From Prostheceraeus crozeri (lineage: Eukaryota > Platyhelminthes > Polycladida > Euryleptidae), in the NCBI GenBank assembly GCA_907163375.1, contig CAJQUW010000932.1, positions 124,001-188,000 on the forward strand: a DNA stretch of 64,000 nt, in the 5' to 3' direction. Of this stretch, positions 19,871 through 31,814 are shown piece after piece. Both the position numbers and the translations under genes were made by a program. The number at the start of each line of letters is the position of its first letter. The stretch's first letter is position 1. Below the pieces are notes generated by a model. The model saw nothing but the letters and a program-made list of their open reading frames with translations. It had not been told where the DNA came from and made no database searches.

Positions 19871-20747
19871 AAAACGTCTGATTTGAATAGAATATTAAAA
19901 TTTTGAATTACGCGCTAAATTTCGAAAATTTGAATTTCGCGCCAAAATTCGAATAATCAAATTAAAAGACTAGGGTTAGGGAAGCAAGAAGAGTATCTAT
20001 GGCGCCCAGAACCCATGGGTAAATAAATTTTCGAGCGCCCGAGAAATTTTGAGGCCCCCCCGCCGTGTATGAAGGTCTAAGGTCAAGTGTAAAGGTTTGT
20101 ATATTATGGTCATTTATAGTTGTGAAACTTTAACTTTGAAAATTTGTAAACTTAGTCATTTTTGTAAAAAAACTTAGAATTTTTCGAGCTGCATACAGAT
20201 GCATACAACTAGGATTTTCTCATCAAATGGGTACATACAACATATCATTCGAATGCTCTTTTCATTCTGATTCTAATGGTGTATTGTATGACATATAACT
20301 AGGGAGCTACATACCTTTAAAGAATGGGCTAAAAACTTAGTGAATTTTAAAATCTAACATTTGTCTGCTTGCATACAGTTACATACAACTAGGATTTTCC
20401 CATCGAATAGATACATACCTTATATCATTCGAATGCTATTTTCATTCTCATTCTAATGGTGTCCTGTAGGACACATGTATGATATCATCCTGAACTGCTA
20501 CAAGCATTTTGAAAGTAACAACATAATTGCTTCTTTAGAAGTTGTATGTTCCTATTTATTTTACGTTGATGTCTTCATATTTGATTTTTATTTGAAAGTG
20601 AATCTGAATTTCTATATTGAGCATGAGCAATTATAGATATTTATTCCCCATGTCCCATTCATACCTAAATAGAGGACCAATTTGTGAAATAACAAAACAA
20701 ATATGTTGATACATGTAATTAAATATTAAAGAAGGAAGAGAATAACA
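19871..20747. repeat. Non-coding stretch with 190 bp-spaced repeat pair
   Basis: Blocks at about 20188-20300 and 20380-20475 share 'gcatacaactaggattttc', 'atatcattcgaatgct' and 'ttctaatggtgt'. A short C-rich tract lies at 20050-20065. No gene is seen. Confidence 0.6.
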
Positions 20748-21194
20748 CTAAATGTCATCGATATTGGGAAATGGAACTAGTTTCTTTAAGTCAATTTGCA
20801 CACAGACCCTGGTGTTCTTGGGCGCACAGGGACAGCGACGTGGTGTGTCTAGGTCAATTACGGAAAACTCAGGAGCGGTTGTGAGGTTCCGCTCGTTCGG
20901 CTCCATTCGCATGAAGACCCGTTTGCTGTGGTACTTCTTCGGCGCGTTCTTCACTTTGACAGTGACCCTTCCATATAGTGGCGTTCTCATTGACTTTCTA
21001 TTCATGTGCCGCATCGTCTCGATTGATACGTCACTATCATCACTCGAGTAGTCGAGCGATGCAGGGGCTGCACTGAACACCACCGGCTCGTTTGGTGTTG
21101 TAGATTGCTCCATCGGAGATTGGGGAGGTGTATTGGTACGTTCCATAGTACCATTCTCGATCGGAGATTCCTTTTGTGCATTGGCACGATCCAT
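20748..21194 (-). CDS. Small acidic Ser/Pro-rich protein of Polinton B
   Basis: This uninterrupted 148-residue frame starts at ATG 21194. The N-terminus is disordered-looking (TPPQSPMEQSTTPNEP), then an acidic patch (DYSSDDSDVSIE), a basic middle (RVTVKVKNAPKKYHSKRVF) and a C-terminal CPCAP...VCVQIDLKKL. A TATA-like element and CCAAT box lie upstream (21280-21330), as for the 148-residue gene at 50459-50905, though the proteins are not clearly alike. A regulatory early-type role is guessed from acidity and context. Confidence 0.55.
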   Translation of the reverse strand: MDRANAQKESPIENGTMERTNTPPQSPMEQSTTPNEPVVFSAAPASLDYSSDDSDVSIETMRHMNRKSMRTPLYGRVTVKVKNAPKKYHSKRVFMRMEPNERNLTTAPEFSVIDLDTPRRCPCAPKNTRVCVQIDLKKLVPFPNIDDI

Positions 21195-21431
21195 CGTTAA
21201 ATAAATAAATTATTAAGTTGAAACCTGTCGCAAGCTTGAGGATTAGAACCTTTGATAAGAATTGGTGCAAACCTCGGACTTATATACTTTTTAAACAAAG
21301 GAAATCCTAACAGCCAATCAGAGAGGTACCGAACTTCCCTGAAGTTTATTAACATATAAAGATGTCATTGTACCAAACTTTAAAGTTTATTTCCTCTACA
21401 GATTATAATTTCCAACTTCTTATCCAAAAGC
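21195..21431. promoter_or_regulatory. Bidirectional CCAAT/TATA promoter
   Basis: Leftward, 'gtatataagt' (about 21278-21287, read on the minus strand) lies about 85 bp from the 21194 ATG. A 'gccaatcagag' CCAAT box lies at about 21313. Rightward, 'acatataaag' is near 21352, before the ATG at 21432. The arrangement mirrors 50906-51140. Confidence 0.5.
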
Positions 21432-21617
21432 ATGTCGAAACTCTTCTTCTTTGAAAATGGAAGTGAAACAATCATGGGTGGACGATTGGACATTCATCTC
21501 TCATGTGGCTGCAAATTGGCCCTTTGGAGTCTGTCAATCGTAACAGCACTTCAAAGGTGCAACCAAATATCAGTCAAGTGTCCGCTTCATCAAATAGAAC
21601 ACGAGTTCACAATGTAA
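21432..21617 (+). CDS. Hypothetical 61-residue Cys-containing protein
   Basis: An ATG-started short frame reads SKLFFFENGSETIMGGRLD, then Cys-rich CGCKLALWSL...RCN...VKCPLH. It lies downstream of a TATA-like element on the rightward side of the shared promoter. The Cys/His spacing could bind zinc. No family is recognised. Confidence 0.35.
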   Translation: MSKLFFFENGSETIMGGRLDIHLSCGCKLALWSLSIVTALQRCNQISVKCPLHQIEHEFTM

Positions 21618-21719
21618 CTTTTTTGGAATGGAGCGACGATTTCTTGAAGATAATAGAGTACCCTACGGGACAAGACTTCTACACTTCACTTGTTTTTCAA
21701 TCTTAAATAATATTTACAT

Positions 21720-22283
21720 CGTAAATCTCTTGCCTTTTCACTTTAAACATAATTTCGGAATTGGTTTTCATATTGGGAAGTAATAAAATCATAAATGCAC
21801 ATTAAGGTTTCATATTTTCAATAATTATTACAATGGTCACAATAGTCGCAATTGAGAAAACCCATTCACAATCAAACAACGGACGTCTATCGGTACGTAC
21901 CCAAGTACTCAGAACCAAGTCGCACAAGTTCGATCATAGACGTTCCGAAACGCAATGTACTCAACCCAGTCTACCAAACACATGTACCTATCCAATAAGA
22001 CAGAAGTCATACATGTTCCTATTCATAAAACAGCTATTTTTACATGTACCTGTCCCATGTTCCTATTCATAACACTACATTGTGCATGTGCCTATCCATG
22101 TACCTAACTATAACACTGAATTTTACATGTACCTACCCCTGTACCTATCCCACTCGTAGTAGGGCACAGTTTTCACTACTACTGACAGTGACGTACTGGC
22201 TTGATAGGAGCACTGCTATCTCATCCTATTGTCAGCTATGACAGCTAGAAATCGAATCTTTCTAACTTATTGATACTTCTACG
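21720..22283. repeat. Non-coding stretch with 'acatgtaccta' repeats
   Basis: From about 21975 to 22145 the words 'catgtacctat(c)c' and 'atgttcctattcata' recur 8 or more times. They lie just upstream of the MULE transposase. Possibly subterminal repeats of that element. No TIR pair was found. Confidence 0.45.
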
Positions 22284-23726
22284 ATGAATACCGGTGTACA
22301 AGAGCGTGAAACCAATAATTTACAAATTATTAAATCAAGTAAGAATAAACCAATGGCAGTGTTGAATGGCTACACTTTTGTTATAGACGGAACTCGCAAT
22401 GAAAAAATATATTGGAAATGCAGCCGGACTGATATTTGCAAAAGAAGGATAACAACAAATGACTCTTATGAGTTACTTAACGGGACAAATTTAAATGTAC
22501 ACGAACATGAACAATCTGACATAGAAAAAAGAATAACGATCACTAAAGTAAGAGAAATGACAGAAAGCCAAAAATTCGCCAAACCTTCACAAATTGCTCT
22601 GAAAGTTTTAGTTGAAAAAGATCCTAACCGAGCTGACGTTCTTCCATCTGCCGAAAGTGTCAAGGTAATGGCAAGAAGGTTTCGAAGGAAACACAAGATG
22701 ATCGAGCCAACAAATATAAGTGAAGTAAACTTTGATGACATGACTCTTATCAACGGAGACCACTTTTGTCTGTATGATAATCGAAACGATAGTAACAGGA
22801 TTGTGATATTCTCTACAAAGGATAATATTGCAAGACTGATGGGATGTAATGCGTGGATGTTAGATGGTACCTTTGATATTGTTCCATACATGTTCTATCA
22901 GCTGCTTACTATAATGGGATGTCGTTATGGAAGGTGGTTTCCACTGGTCTATGCATTGATGCCAGGAAAACGTGAAGAAGATTACAAAGAAGTATGGGAA
23001 CAAATTCTAAAAAATGCCCCAAATGAAGAAGGTGTCCCTCCGTGTAATATCACATTACATGTAGATCTGGAAATTGCATCTATGAATGCATTTTCATTTT
23101 ATTTTCCTAATGGAGAAATTCAATCTTGTCTCTTCCATCTTGGACAAGTAGTTTTCAGGAAAATGGAAAAGCTTGGATTTTCAAAAAAATACAATGAGAA
23201 CATTGATTTTCGAAATGCTGTTCGGATGCTATTAGCCGTCGCTTTTTTGCCTGTGGAATGCGTTATTGAAGGCTATCTGGAGGCGTCAAAGTTATTGGAA
23301 GAAGCCCCGAACTCCTCAATTACTTCGACAATACATTTGTTAGGGGTGCTCCGATCAGAGGTTCAGGAGAAAACACAGTCAGAAGGAAACCAATATTCAT
23401 GATTGAAAAATGGAATGTTTACAATGGAATAGAGGAGGAATTGGAGAGGACAAACAATAGAAGGATACCACAATGCCATGAAGATCTTGGCAGGTAGAAG
23501 CCATCTCGGCATTTATGAATTGGCATCCTTATTGATAAGTGAACAAACCTTAACCCTTCACGAAATACGACAACATCTGAGTAATGGAGCAAGGCCACCC
23601 AAGAAGACCAAATTAAATCGCGAGAGGGAGAATGCAATTAAGCATTTGAAGAAGCTATATGATGATAAAGAAATGCCAATCCTTGATTATTTGCATGGAG
23701 TTTCTATGAACATTGCATTAAAGTAA
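22284..23726 (+). pseudogene. MULE transposase with FLYWCH zinc finger
   Basis: The ATG at 22284 opens 372 residues. A FLYWCH finger at about 15-80 has G-Y-x-F, IYWKCSRTDICKRRI and a terminal H-x-H (NVHEHEQ). The MULE DDE core includes WMLDGTFDIVPYMFYQLL (first Asp, about residue 195) and NITLHVDLEIASMNAF (second Asp, about 257). SCLFHLGQVVFRKM follows. The frame then slips near 23.33 kb and again near 23.45 kb. The family's usual WNVY...RTNN...EG-H C-terminus lies in other frames up to 23726. So it is a recently dead Mutator-like transposase. It cut and pasted DNA using terminal inverted repeats, which I could not locate. Confidence 0.85.
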
Positions 23727-24099
23727 TTTTTTACTGTTTTCCTCGATACTGAATATCTTGTCTAACTTGAATAATAACTCGTCAATATAGTTTCATGTCA
23801 TTATCAAAGAGTATTTTTAAATATATTTTAAATAGTATTGTTAATTATACTTTCCTGTCATTCACAGAATATTTTTAGTACCAACATGTCTAATAACAAA
23901 CGTTGATAGAAAAATATAGACGGGTTAAAAATCATACGGTTGAAGCAATAACTGGAACAGTACTAATAGTAATGAATCATTGTCTATATATCAAAATAAA
24001 CCAATATGTGTCGAAAAGTTTAAAAAAAAATACTATCGAAGAAGTGTCCGTGTCGAAGAAGTGTCCGTGTCGAAGAAAAGTACTGTCGAAGAAGTGTAC

Positions 24100-27000
24100 G
24101 ACTACCGCATGGGATCCTACAGTACAAGATAGCACAATTGAATTACTTCTTTCAGGTCCTTTGCATGGTCGATTAAGACACAGCGCTGTTTCTCGAACTT
24201 GTCTCCTCAATGCTTGTTCCACTGCTCATGAGGCACCTTATATATCAAATTATGATAGGAAATCTGAAAACGTAGCAGAACCTTACCCCATGTCTCAGAA
24301 CGCTTTGCATGTAGACGACGATGAGTTCTTCAACATGCAAATTGAGAGTAATGAAAAATTTCATGACGACTTTTGTAGAAGAATTGAATTCGATGAGATA
24401 AATCATCGATATGTCGCTTCACTTCCATGGCAGATAACTCACCCAACTCTACTCTCACATCTAAAGAGCAGCAGATTCAGGTTGTTGCAAGTCAAACGAC
24501 GCCTTCTAGATATTGAGTTGTTCCAGGCCTATGCCACTGTCATAGACGAGCATATCTCGAAGAGATAAGTTGAGTACATACCGCAAGACAAAATGTTTGA
24601 AGACAAGAATTGTCATTACCTACCACACTTTTTCATTCTGAAGGAAAATAATCCCACAACTCCATTGCGAATTGTGTTTGATGCTAGTGCTGGTAAAACG
24701 TCATTGAATGATTGTCTCGAGACTGGACCCTGTCTTCTTCACAATTTGTTATCTATACTCCTACGCTTCAGAATTCCACGTTATGCCTTTTGTGCTGATA
24801 TTGAACGCGCCTTTCTATCCATTCAAGTAAGAGAGGAAGATAGAGATTTTTTAAGATTCCTGTGGTTCAAGAAGGGTGATCCCGAAGAAGAAATTATCAG
24901 TCTACGATTGCATAGCCTTTGGTCCTACATGCTCGTACATTTTGAATGCATAAATGAAATTCCACCTCGCAAGTCAAGATTCAAGCACTGCTAGAGATGT
25001 CATTCAGAAAATATACGTTAACAATCGAGCGTCTGGATGCGAAACAGAAAAAGAGGCACTTTAATACTTCTATGAATCTAAGGCAATATTGAGAGAGGCA
25101 TGAATGAACCTACGACAATGGGTCAGCAACTGCTCACACATACGTGAAGCTGTGATAAGTGAAAAAGTTGCACACAAGTCGGAAACAATTTCTCTATTGG
25201 GCCTCAAGTGGGATTCAGATGTGGTAAGTCTTCAAAATAAGAAATTTCCAAAACAAGATATTTCCTACACTAGACGCATTGCTCTATCTGTTGCATCTTC
25301 TCTTTATGATCCCTTCGGATTGGTCTCACCAGTTACCATGACGATTAAGCATTTCATTTCAAAATTGTGGGAGCTGTCTCTCGGTTGGGATGATTTTCTA
25401 CCGAAAGAGCTCATGGATGAATTTCGCCCATTAATCGTCCAAAACGGCATCTCCGTCATGGCATGTTCCAAGTTCAAAATCGTTCCTAAGAGCAAGAAAT
25501 TGATCTGGACGATTCGAAAACTAGAATTGAACGCTATGTTGTTGGGATCACGCTTGGTATCAAATGTGATACAGTCATACAGAGAAGATATGAAAGTTCA
25601 CTCTATACATGCATGGACAGATTCAGAGATATGTCTACATTGGATTAAGGGTGACAAAATCAGTCGACAGAAAGTCTTCGTTTGAAAATAGAACTTCAAA
25701 AATTGAATCTGTTGTTCCCTCAAGTTCATGGTCACACGTGAAATCAGATGACAATGCTGCTGACGTAATAACCAGAGAATGTACGACCGAAACACTCTTG
25801 CACTCCGAAATGTGGAAGCATGGACCTGCTTGGCTTGTTACAGAAGACAAATGGCCACGCTGGAATAAAGAGCAGAGTGAACTGAAAGTGAAAGAAGTTT
25901 CAACTGCAGTATCAATGACTCAACAAGATATTGGATTCTTCTCATTGATCGACATAGACAGGTTCAGCAATTATCCCAAGCTTTTGAACACTATGTCATT
26001 AGTGTTGCGATTTGTTGATTATCTTAAGAGGAATGTAGTACCAGTATGTCAACTTCAACGGGGGAAGAAGTTCGCGTTGCAGAACTGACTTTAATATCAC
26101 TTACAACAGGAAGTGTTCTCAGAGGAATACAAATTTCTACGTGAAGGCTCTGTTCACGATAAAGGAAAACCACATCTTGTGCATTCCTTGAATTTGATTA
26201 TGAAAAATGATGTCATAAAATGGTTTCAGACAGCCAAAACTCCTGAATAGCTCAGACTACCGATTTTGATACCAAAGAGTCATCGATTGGCAAGATTGAT
26301 TATACAACATTTCCACCTCAAAGTATTCCATGCAGGTGTCGGTGCAACTGTCAATGCTCTCAGAGAAAAATTTTGGCTGCCTTCAGCACGGTCACAGTGT
26401 CGACGAGTGATCAGACATTGTATAGTTTGTCGGAGTTAGCGGTTCTTCATTTAAACTTCCTGCTTCTCCTGATCTCCCAGAATTTCGTCTGAATGACTTA
26501 CGACCATTCACGTCCGAAGGCACAGATTTTTCAGGAAGCTTGATTGTCAAAAACGGTCCTCACTCATTCTAGAAATGCTACATATGCATTTTTTCATGTT
26601 GTACGACGAGGAACGTGAACGTTGAAATACTTCCTAATATGACAACAGAATCTTTCTTGCTCGCTCTTCGTAGTCATTGCGCAGATTACGGTGCGCTTAG
26701 ACTAATCGTCACAGATAATGCGAAGACCTTCAAAAAAGCAGACGTTGAATTTCAGAACTTGTATTCTTTGGCTTGGATTTCTGACACAGAAAAATGTTTA
26801 AATCAAAAACAAATCGCAGCGAAGTCTTGGTGTGAAATTGAATTCCGCAATATTCCTGTCAAAGCTCCTTGGTGGGGCGGATTTTATGAGAGATTTGTTG
26901 GAATGGTTAAGATGTGTTTCAAGAAACTTTTAGGTCGCGCATGCATTTAATTCGAGGAGTTGCGTGTTTTATTGAAGGAAGTGATATGCGTCTTGAACAC

Positions 27001-27830
27001 ACGTCCACTTACTCATTTAGAAGATTCACCGAACGAGTTAGAAGTGTTGACACCTTCACATCCTTTATTTGGTTTCAATCCAGCCTCTCTTCCAAATCCA
27101 GAAGTTGATCTCGAGGATATTGAGAACAACAACATTTTCTCACGCACCTTAACATTTAATCAAATAGCGAATCACCGATGTCTTCTTCAGCAACATTACA
27201 TAAAGCGGTTTCAGAGAGAGTATTTCTCTGCTCTTTGTGAACGACACTCTTTTCAGCAAGGTCACTCTAGGAATTCACACAGCATAACGTCTACTAATGT
27301 AGGTGAACTTGTTTTGATTCATGATGACAATATGCCATGGAATAGATGGCAGGTCGGAATCATTGAAAAGGTGATTACAGGTGTCGATGGACATGTGTGT
27401 GCAGCTCATCTTCGAACCGCAAGCGGAAAAAACAATCGAGCTGTATCCAAATTGCATCCGCTGGAGTTGACGTGCAACATTGCCGATCGGGAACGAATCA
27501 ACAACGGTAATTGTGATATGAACTCTGCTTCCCTTGTCAATCGACCCCCTCGAAGAGCGGCTGCTGAACATGCAATTAGAATGCTTCAAAGAGAAGACAG
27601 AAGCATGTGACTCAATTACGTGTACTGCTAGTGTTTACTTCGTCACCAGTATCTTCCCCCCAGGTATTTATGTGGACTGCATGTGAACTGTTGTTTGTAT
27701 GTGTCACTTAAATCATCACCTGTGAACGGTTACATATGACTTGCCTTAATAACGAACTGTTTATCCAATAAATTACGTGTCAACAGTTTGGTCTTTTTTT
27801 CTTACAATCCACACGGGTTGTATTATTTAT
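24100..27830 (+). mobile_element. BEL/Pao LTR retrotransposon, decayed
   Basis: Pol pieces are recognisable in order. The pre-RT protease-linker is near 24.3 kb. BEL-type reverse transcriptase reads LRIVFDASAGKTSLNDCL and FCADIERAFLSIQV. The RNase H-linked region has LLGLKWDSD and SSLYDPFGLVSPV. Integrase pieces near 26.6-27.1 kb include APWWGGFYERFVGMVK and ...RPLTHLEDSP. The C-terminal VGELVLIHDD...W..G.IEKV segment ends at 27610. A possible 3' LTR/UTR with AATAAA (about 27767) follows. No gag or 5' LTR was seen. It carries roughly ten breaks, so it is old. An 18 bp tandem 'gtgtcgaagaagtgtccg' lies just upstream at 24040-24085. Confidence 0.85.
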
Positions 27831-29335
27831 AAAATTAAACGGACAAAATCTGATGGAAATATGAACGAATACATTGTAATAATCTTAACTGCGAAACACT
27901 TCTCAGATGAAGCAGGGTATATTTGCGAACAATAAGGCAATTCAGGCATAGGCACTTGACGGAAAGGCATTTAAATCATTTTCATCATCATCCATCCGGC
28001 TATGTTTTGAGCTGCTCAAAAGCGTTGGTGTAAATACTGCTGAAGCGCATACTGCTACTTTACGTAATCGTCTATAACGAACGCAAGATTACCCTCTCTC
28101 ATCGACTAGCTCATTTTATCAGAAATTGATTGTCTGTGATTTTCGTCCATCACGAGCAATGTCTTTTGGATGTTGTTATGTTCAGAGTATTCATTCATTC
28201 AACAAACTAATAAAATTACACCTGAACATGTAAGTGAAAATGAAAACAATGAATCTCTCGCTGATCGCCACTGCACTTGATGAAAGCATGCTTCAATCGA
28301 ACTAAAAAACAGCGAATGAACCCTCACTTCAATCACTAGACGGTTTACGTTGGATGAAATTTAGCTTCAGCTGATAATGTCATTGTCAGAGGTCAATAGC
28401 AGCTGTCGAACGATTTGTTACTCAAGTGCTCGAAGTGCCACATTTCGATCAAACATCTTACCTTTCTGCATTCTATGCGAATAGTGCTTTTCCAAAAAAT
28501 GCTTCCATCAGTTTTCGGAACAATCTGAAATCCTAAACGGTCTCCTGCTACTTGAGCACCCCTGAAAAGAAAAAAGGTGTATCATGAAATGATACTGGCT
28601 TTCTCAATGTACACGTATTATAATTATCATAAACGCTTGCCCAGCTCAACCAATATAGCTTTGAATAATATGACAGTCAGACCTCTTTCTAGCCCAGTTA
28701 GTATTTCATGAGTCCTCTGCTTGCCTCGACATTTTCTACTTCATATTCATTGACTTCCCATGTCACCATGCTTTTCTATTTCATCCATGCATCTGTGTTG
28801 TCACATGTACTTTGCTAGCATCTGATTGAAGAAATTGCATAGATTGGAACTATGTCGTCAACTACTTGTCTTGAGTAGACTTTTCTTATGTTAACTGCTT
28901 GGAGGCTAGGCGATATCTTACCTACGAGAAAAGACGAGATGAATTCTGAGATCCTCGAACTAGATCTGAGAGTTTGAGATTGTCTTCATTCACGAATATT
29001 GTACTTTTTCGAATATAAGACGCGGGTTGTATGGCTTGTATTGCTATTTAAGTGCGTATTCTATTCGAAGGCAGGTTGTTTCGAGAAAAAGCGGTATACT
29101 ATTTTCCTAGGAGTTATGCTTCAATATACCTTGCGAGGACGTGTCTGTTGTATTGATTTGTTGATCTTTCTTCAGGTGTCATTAATCACGAACTTAATCC
29201 AAGCTTGAATGAGATTTCAATTGAAGTTAACGAACTTGCGATATTTCTGGAATTCTGAATATTTCAGGACCTGGAATACCATTTTCTGATTTCTCAGGAG
29301 TTTCCAGGAAATCCTCCTGAAAACCCGCTGCCATG

Positions 29336-29554
29336 TTAAAAGTGTGTTCACATTAGACCGATGACGACAACGATAAAATCGTGACGATATTTCATTCATT
29401 GCTAAATTCCGCTGTTCACATTGCAAATATTCATCGTTGAGAAAATCGGGCTAATATATGAACAGCAGCTATGCTACATATGCATGGCAATTTTATTTCA
29501 CTTCATCATTATAATTATCGTAATCACAATCGGTCTTATATGAACGCGCTTTAA
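29336..29554. mobile_element. MITE, piggyBac-like (TTAA target)
   Basis: TTAA occurs at both ends (29336-29339, 29551-29554). Imperfect inverted ends of about 40 bp read GTTCACATTAGACCGAT inward from the left and GTTCATATAAGACCGAT from the right. It is 215-219 bp with no coding. Confidence 0.75.
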
Positions 29555-30299
29555 GACAAAAACGATACTGAATACTCACATTATGTTGGCAGTATCAATA
29601 CTTTGTACAAGATCATCATATGACATCGATATGATATGCGTGAACATAGCAACCCGCTGCTTCACACTGTCGGTTGTTGAATCAAATCTACCCTTTAAAT
29701 CCATGAGGTGCCCTGAAACAAAGCGAAGAAAATGTGATTGACAGAAAACATACCTATTGATATTTTCACACCAGGAAAGAAGTTGGCAATGTCATACAAG
29801 TCTTCAAGCAAATGATAGGAGTTCCCATTTTACAGAATATATGTTTTTGATACTGGTCAGGGATGAGGATACAAGAGGAAAAATCCGGACACACTCGAGA
29901 TGGAGGGGCACAAATGTGTGAAATAGCATGTACTAAAAAATTTTTATTCTCATCTTCGACTGATGCAGGAATCGAAAAAGGTAACTACAATAATGATGCT
30001 AATAGCAATGAATGAAATTGGATAAAAGTAACCGACTATGTATGCAGACAAGACAGCAATTTCGTAGAAGCTTTTCTTCGTCCAGCAGCCTAGCAGTTAA
30101 ACGCGAATAAAACTTTTAAGCAGAGAAAATATGCCATGTGTCAGTTTTCTTCTCACATGCACATACGAGAACACTGTTCAAAACAATTATCCGGATACCT
30201 TTTTGAACAGTGTACTGTACATACATGTAGATCGATAAATGAAACCCATGTCATAAATTAGCGGAAAGCTATCACACATTCTCACTAAACCGGTATGCC

Positions 30300-30440
30300 G
30301 GGTATTGCAGCATATTAAATAGGGAGTTGTGGTGATGTTGAGAGATGTGTACTAGGGCCACTGATGATTCCTGATATTGGACGAAATGGCGGCTTGACAG
30401 GCATGTTCCCATTTTTCAACTGAGAATGCAACTCAATGAT
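30300..30440 (+). repeat. Dispersed repeat copy 1 (pair with 36495-36635)
   Basis: Both share 'aaatagggagtt', 'gatgttgagagatgtg', 'atgattcct.atat.gga' and 'ctgagaatgcaactcaa' in the same order. They are about three-quarters identical, so this is an old interspersed family. Confidence 0.7.
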
Positions 30441-31608
30441 AAATGATTTTGTATTCATTCTTACTGCAACAAAAACACAGTTGAGTTATTCTGATTAGCT
30501 TCAAAGTACACAGAATTTCCTACGTCAGTGTTTGGTATCGAAAATTCAACTAATTGATAAGAATAATTCTTATTACAGCATCCAACATTCAAGTACTCTC
30601 AACATCAGAAAAATTTAGCAAAATGATTGATTGTCAAGTATCGAATTTTGTATTCGCATCTTTCCAGTGTTGCTTTGCGTAGGACAGCGGAGCAGATCAT
30701 GTAATTATCAGAAAACAGGGCTGCACAGTACTCTTGTTCGTGGTCTTAATTTCTCGCCGACTACTTTTGCGAACTAAAATCGTTAAATTGATTGAATTCT
30801 TATGGCATGAGCCATTTATAGGTATGCATGTGTGTACACGCATCAAAAGTGATAATTTATCTTTAATATATTATGTGAGTCGATTTAGGAGGGAGTAGCC
30901 TGAAGGGGCACTTACACCACAGCCGTGCTCACTGCTGGGGTTCTCAAGCCGAAACCTAACAGACAGAAAATTCTATCTCCGCAAAAGTCTGACCAGCAGC
31001 TGAGTCAACGGCCACCTCTTCTCAATGACCTCAAATCAAAACTTCGATCAGATAGGGCGGTCCTCCGATTATCGTTATCCGAGCAGCTCGTCGGCAGCCT
31101 CGGACCGGCGATGCAGATGCGATCAGGGGCCATCTCCGGCAACTCCGGGCCAGAGATGGTAATGCGACCATGGGAGCACGACCACAACCTGTCTCGACTT
31201 CAATTGTCAATATCTGCACCTACCAACACCCGAACACTTCGATAACTTTATGGGAGCAGTAGCTCCTTAAGACCCATCAAGCTCCAAAAAGCTCACGAGA
31301 TCAGAGTCTCTGAAACCAAGTTAAAAGGCACATATTCGGAAACAACACATCAATTTCTCTCCTGTGGTCCTGTAAGCGCAACCAGAGAAATAGTTTACAA
31401 ACAGCATTATCGGATTTAAAGGAACTTCAGAGCGCACAGCCCTGCTGAAAATGCGTGGAAAACAAAGCAACATGCTCATTCAGTGCCACACGCAATGATA
31501 GCGACCCAGATGACTTATACTCACATGAAGAAACTTTGAATAAAGACTAACTCTTCGTGATGGGCGAATTTAGTTAAGTTGGAGGGCCGCACAATGTTGT
31601 CAGAATCA

Positions 31609-31743
31609 TTTTTTTAAAGTTTGGAAGAGCCAAGTTTTATCGTTATTGATATAGTTTATTTGTTGTGTAAATATATTTCAGACATACTCCATGTCCATTC
31701 TCAATACAAAAATAACTGTAAATATCGAGGTCTTATGGAATAC
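31609..31743 (+). repeat. Inverted end, left (PLE 1)
   Basis: Reverse-complement match to 34197-34330. It starts with a T tract followed by 'aagtttggaagagcc' and ends '...cttatggaatac'. Confidence 0.9.
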
Positions 31744-31814
31744 ATTGACTGAACAACAACATTGCTATTAAGAAGGCATGTCTAATATCCAACAAAGATT
31801 TCTTTCAAGAACTG

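Larger units (their letters stand above)
15541..21720 (-). mobile_element. Polinton B remnant, interrupted by element A
   Basis: Read leftward, there is a bidirectional promoter, a small acidic gene, a spliced zinc/coiled-coil gene and the N-terminal part of a zinc-finger DNA polymerase B. The layout echoes the left part of Polinton C (46.6-53 kb). The polymerase stops where element A begins, so element A probably inserted into this older Polinton. Any remaining part would lie left of the window. It is broken in several places and holds a nested MITE. Older than A and C. Confidence 0.6.
27831..31595. other. Gene-poor stretch
   Basis: No supported gene is seen. It contains a TTAA-flanked MITE (29336-29554), a dispersed repeat (30300-30440) and a locally GC-richer patch (30895-31250). 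The rightward 107-codon frame in that patch is compositionally plausible, but I recognise no domain in it. Confidence 0.5.

Noticed and set aside
30925-31245. 107-codon frame in a GC-richer patch
   Set aside because: Overlapping frames of equal quality exist on the other strand. No motif, start context or homology was recognised.
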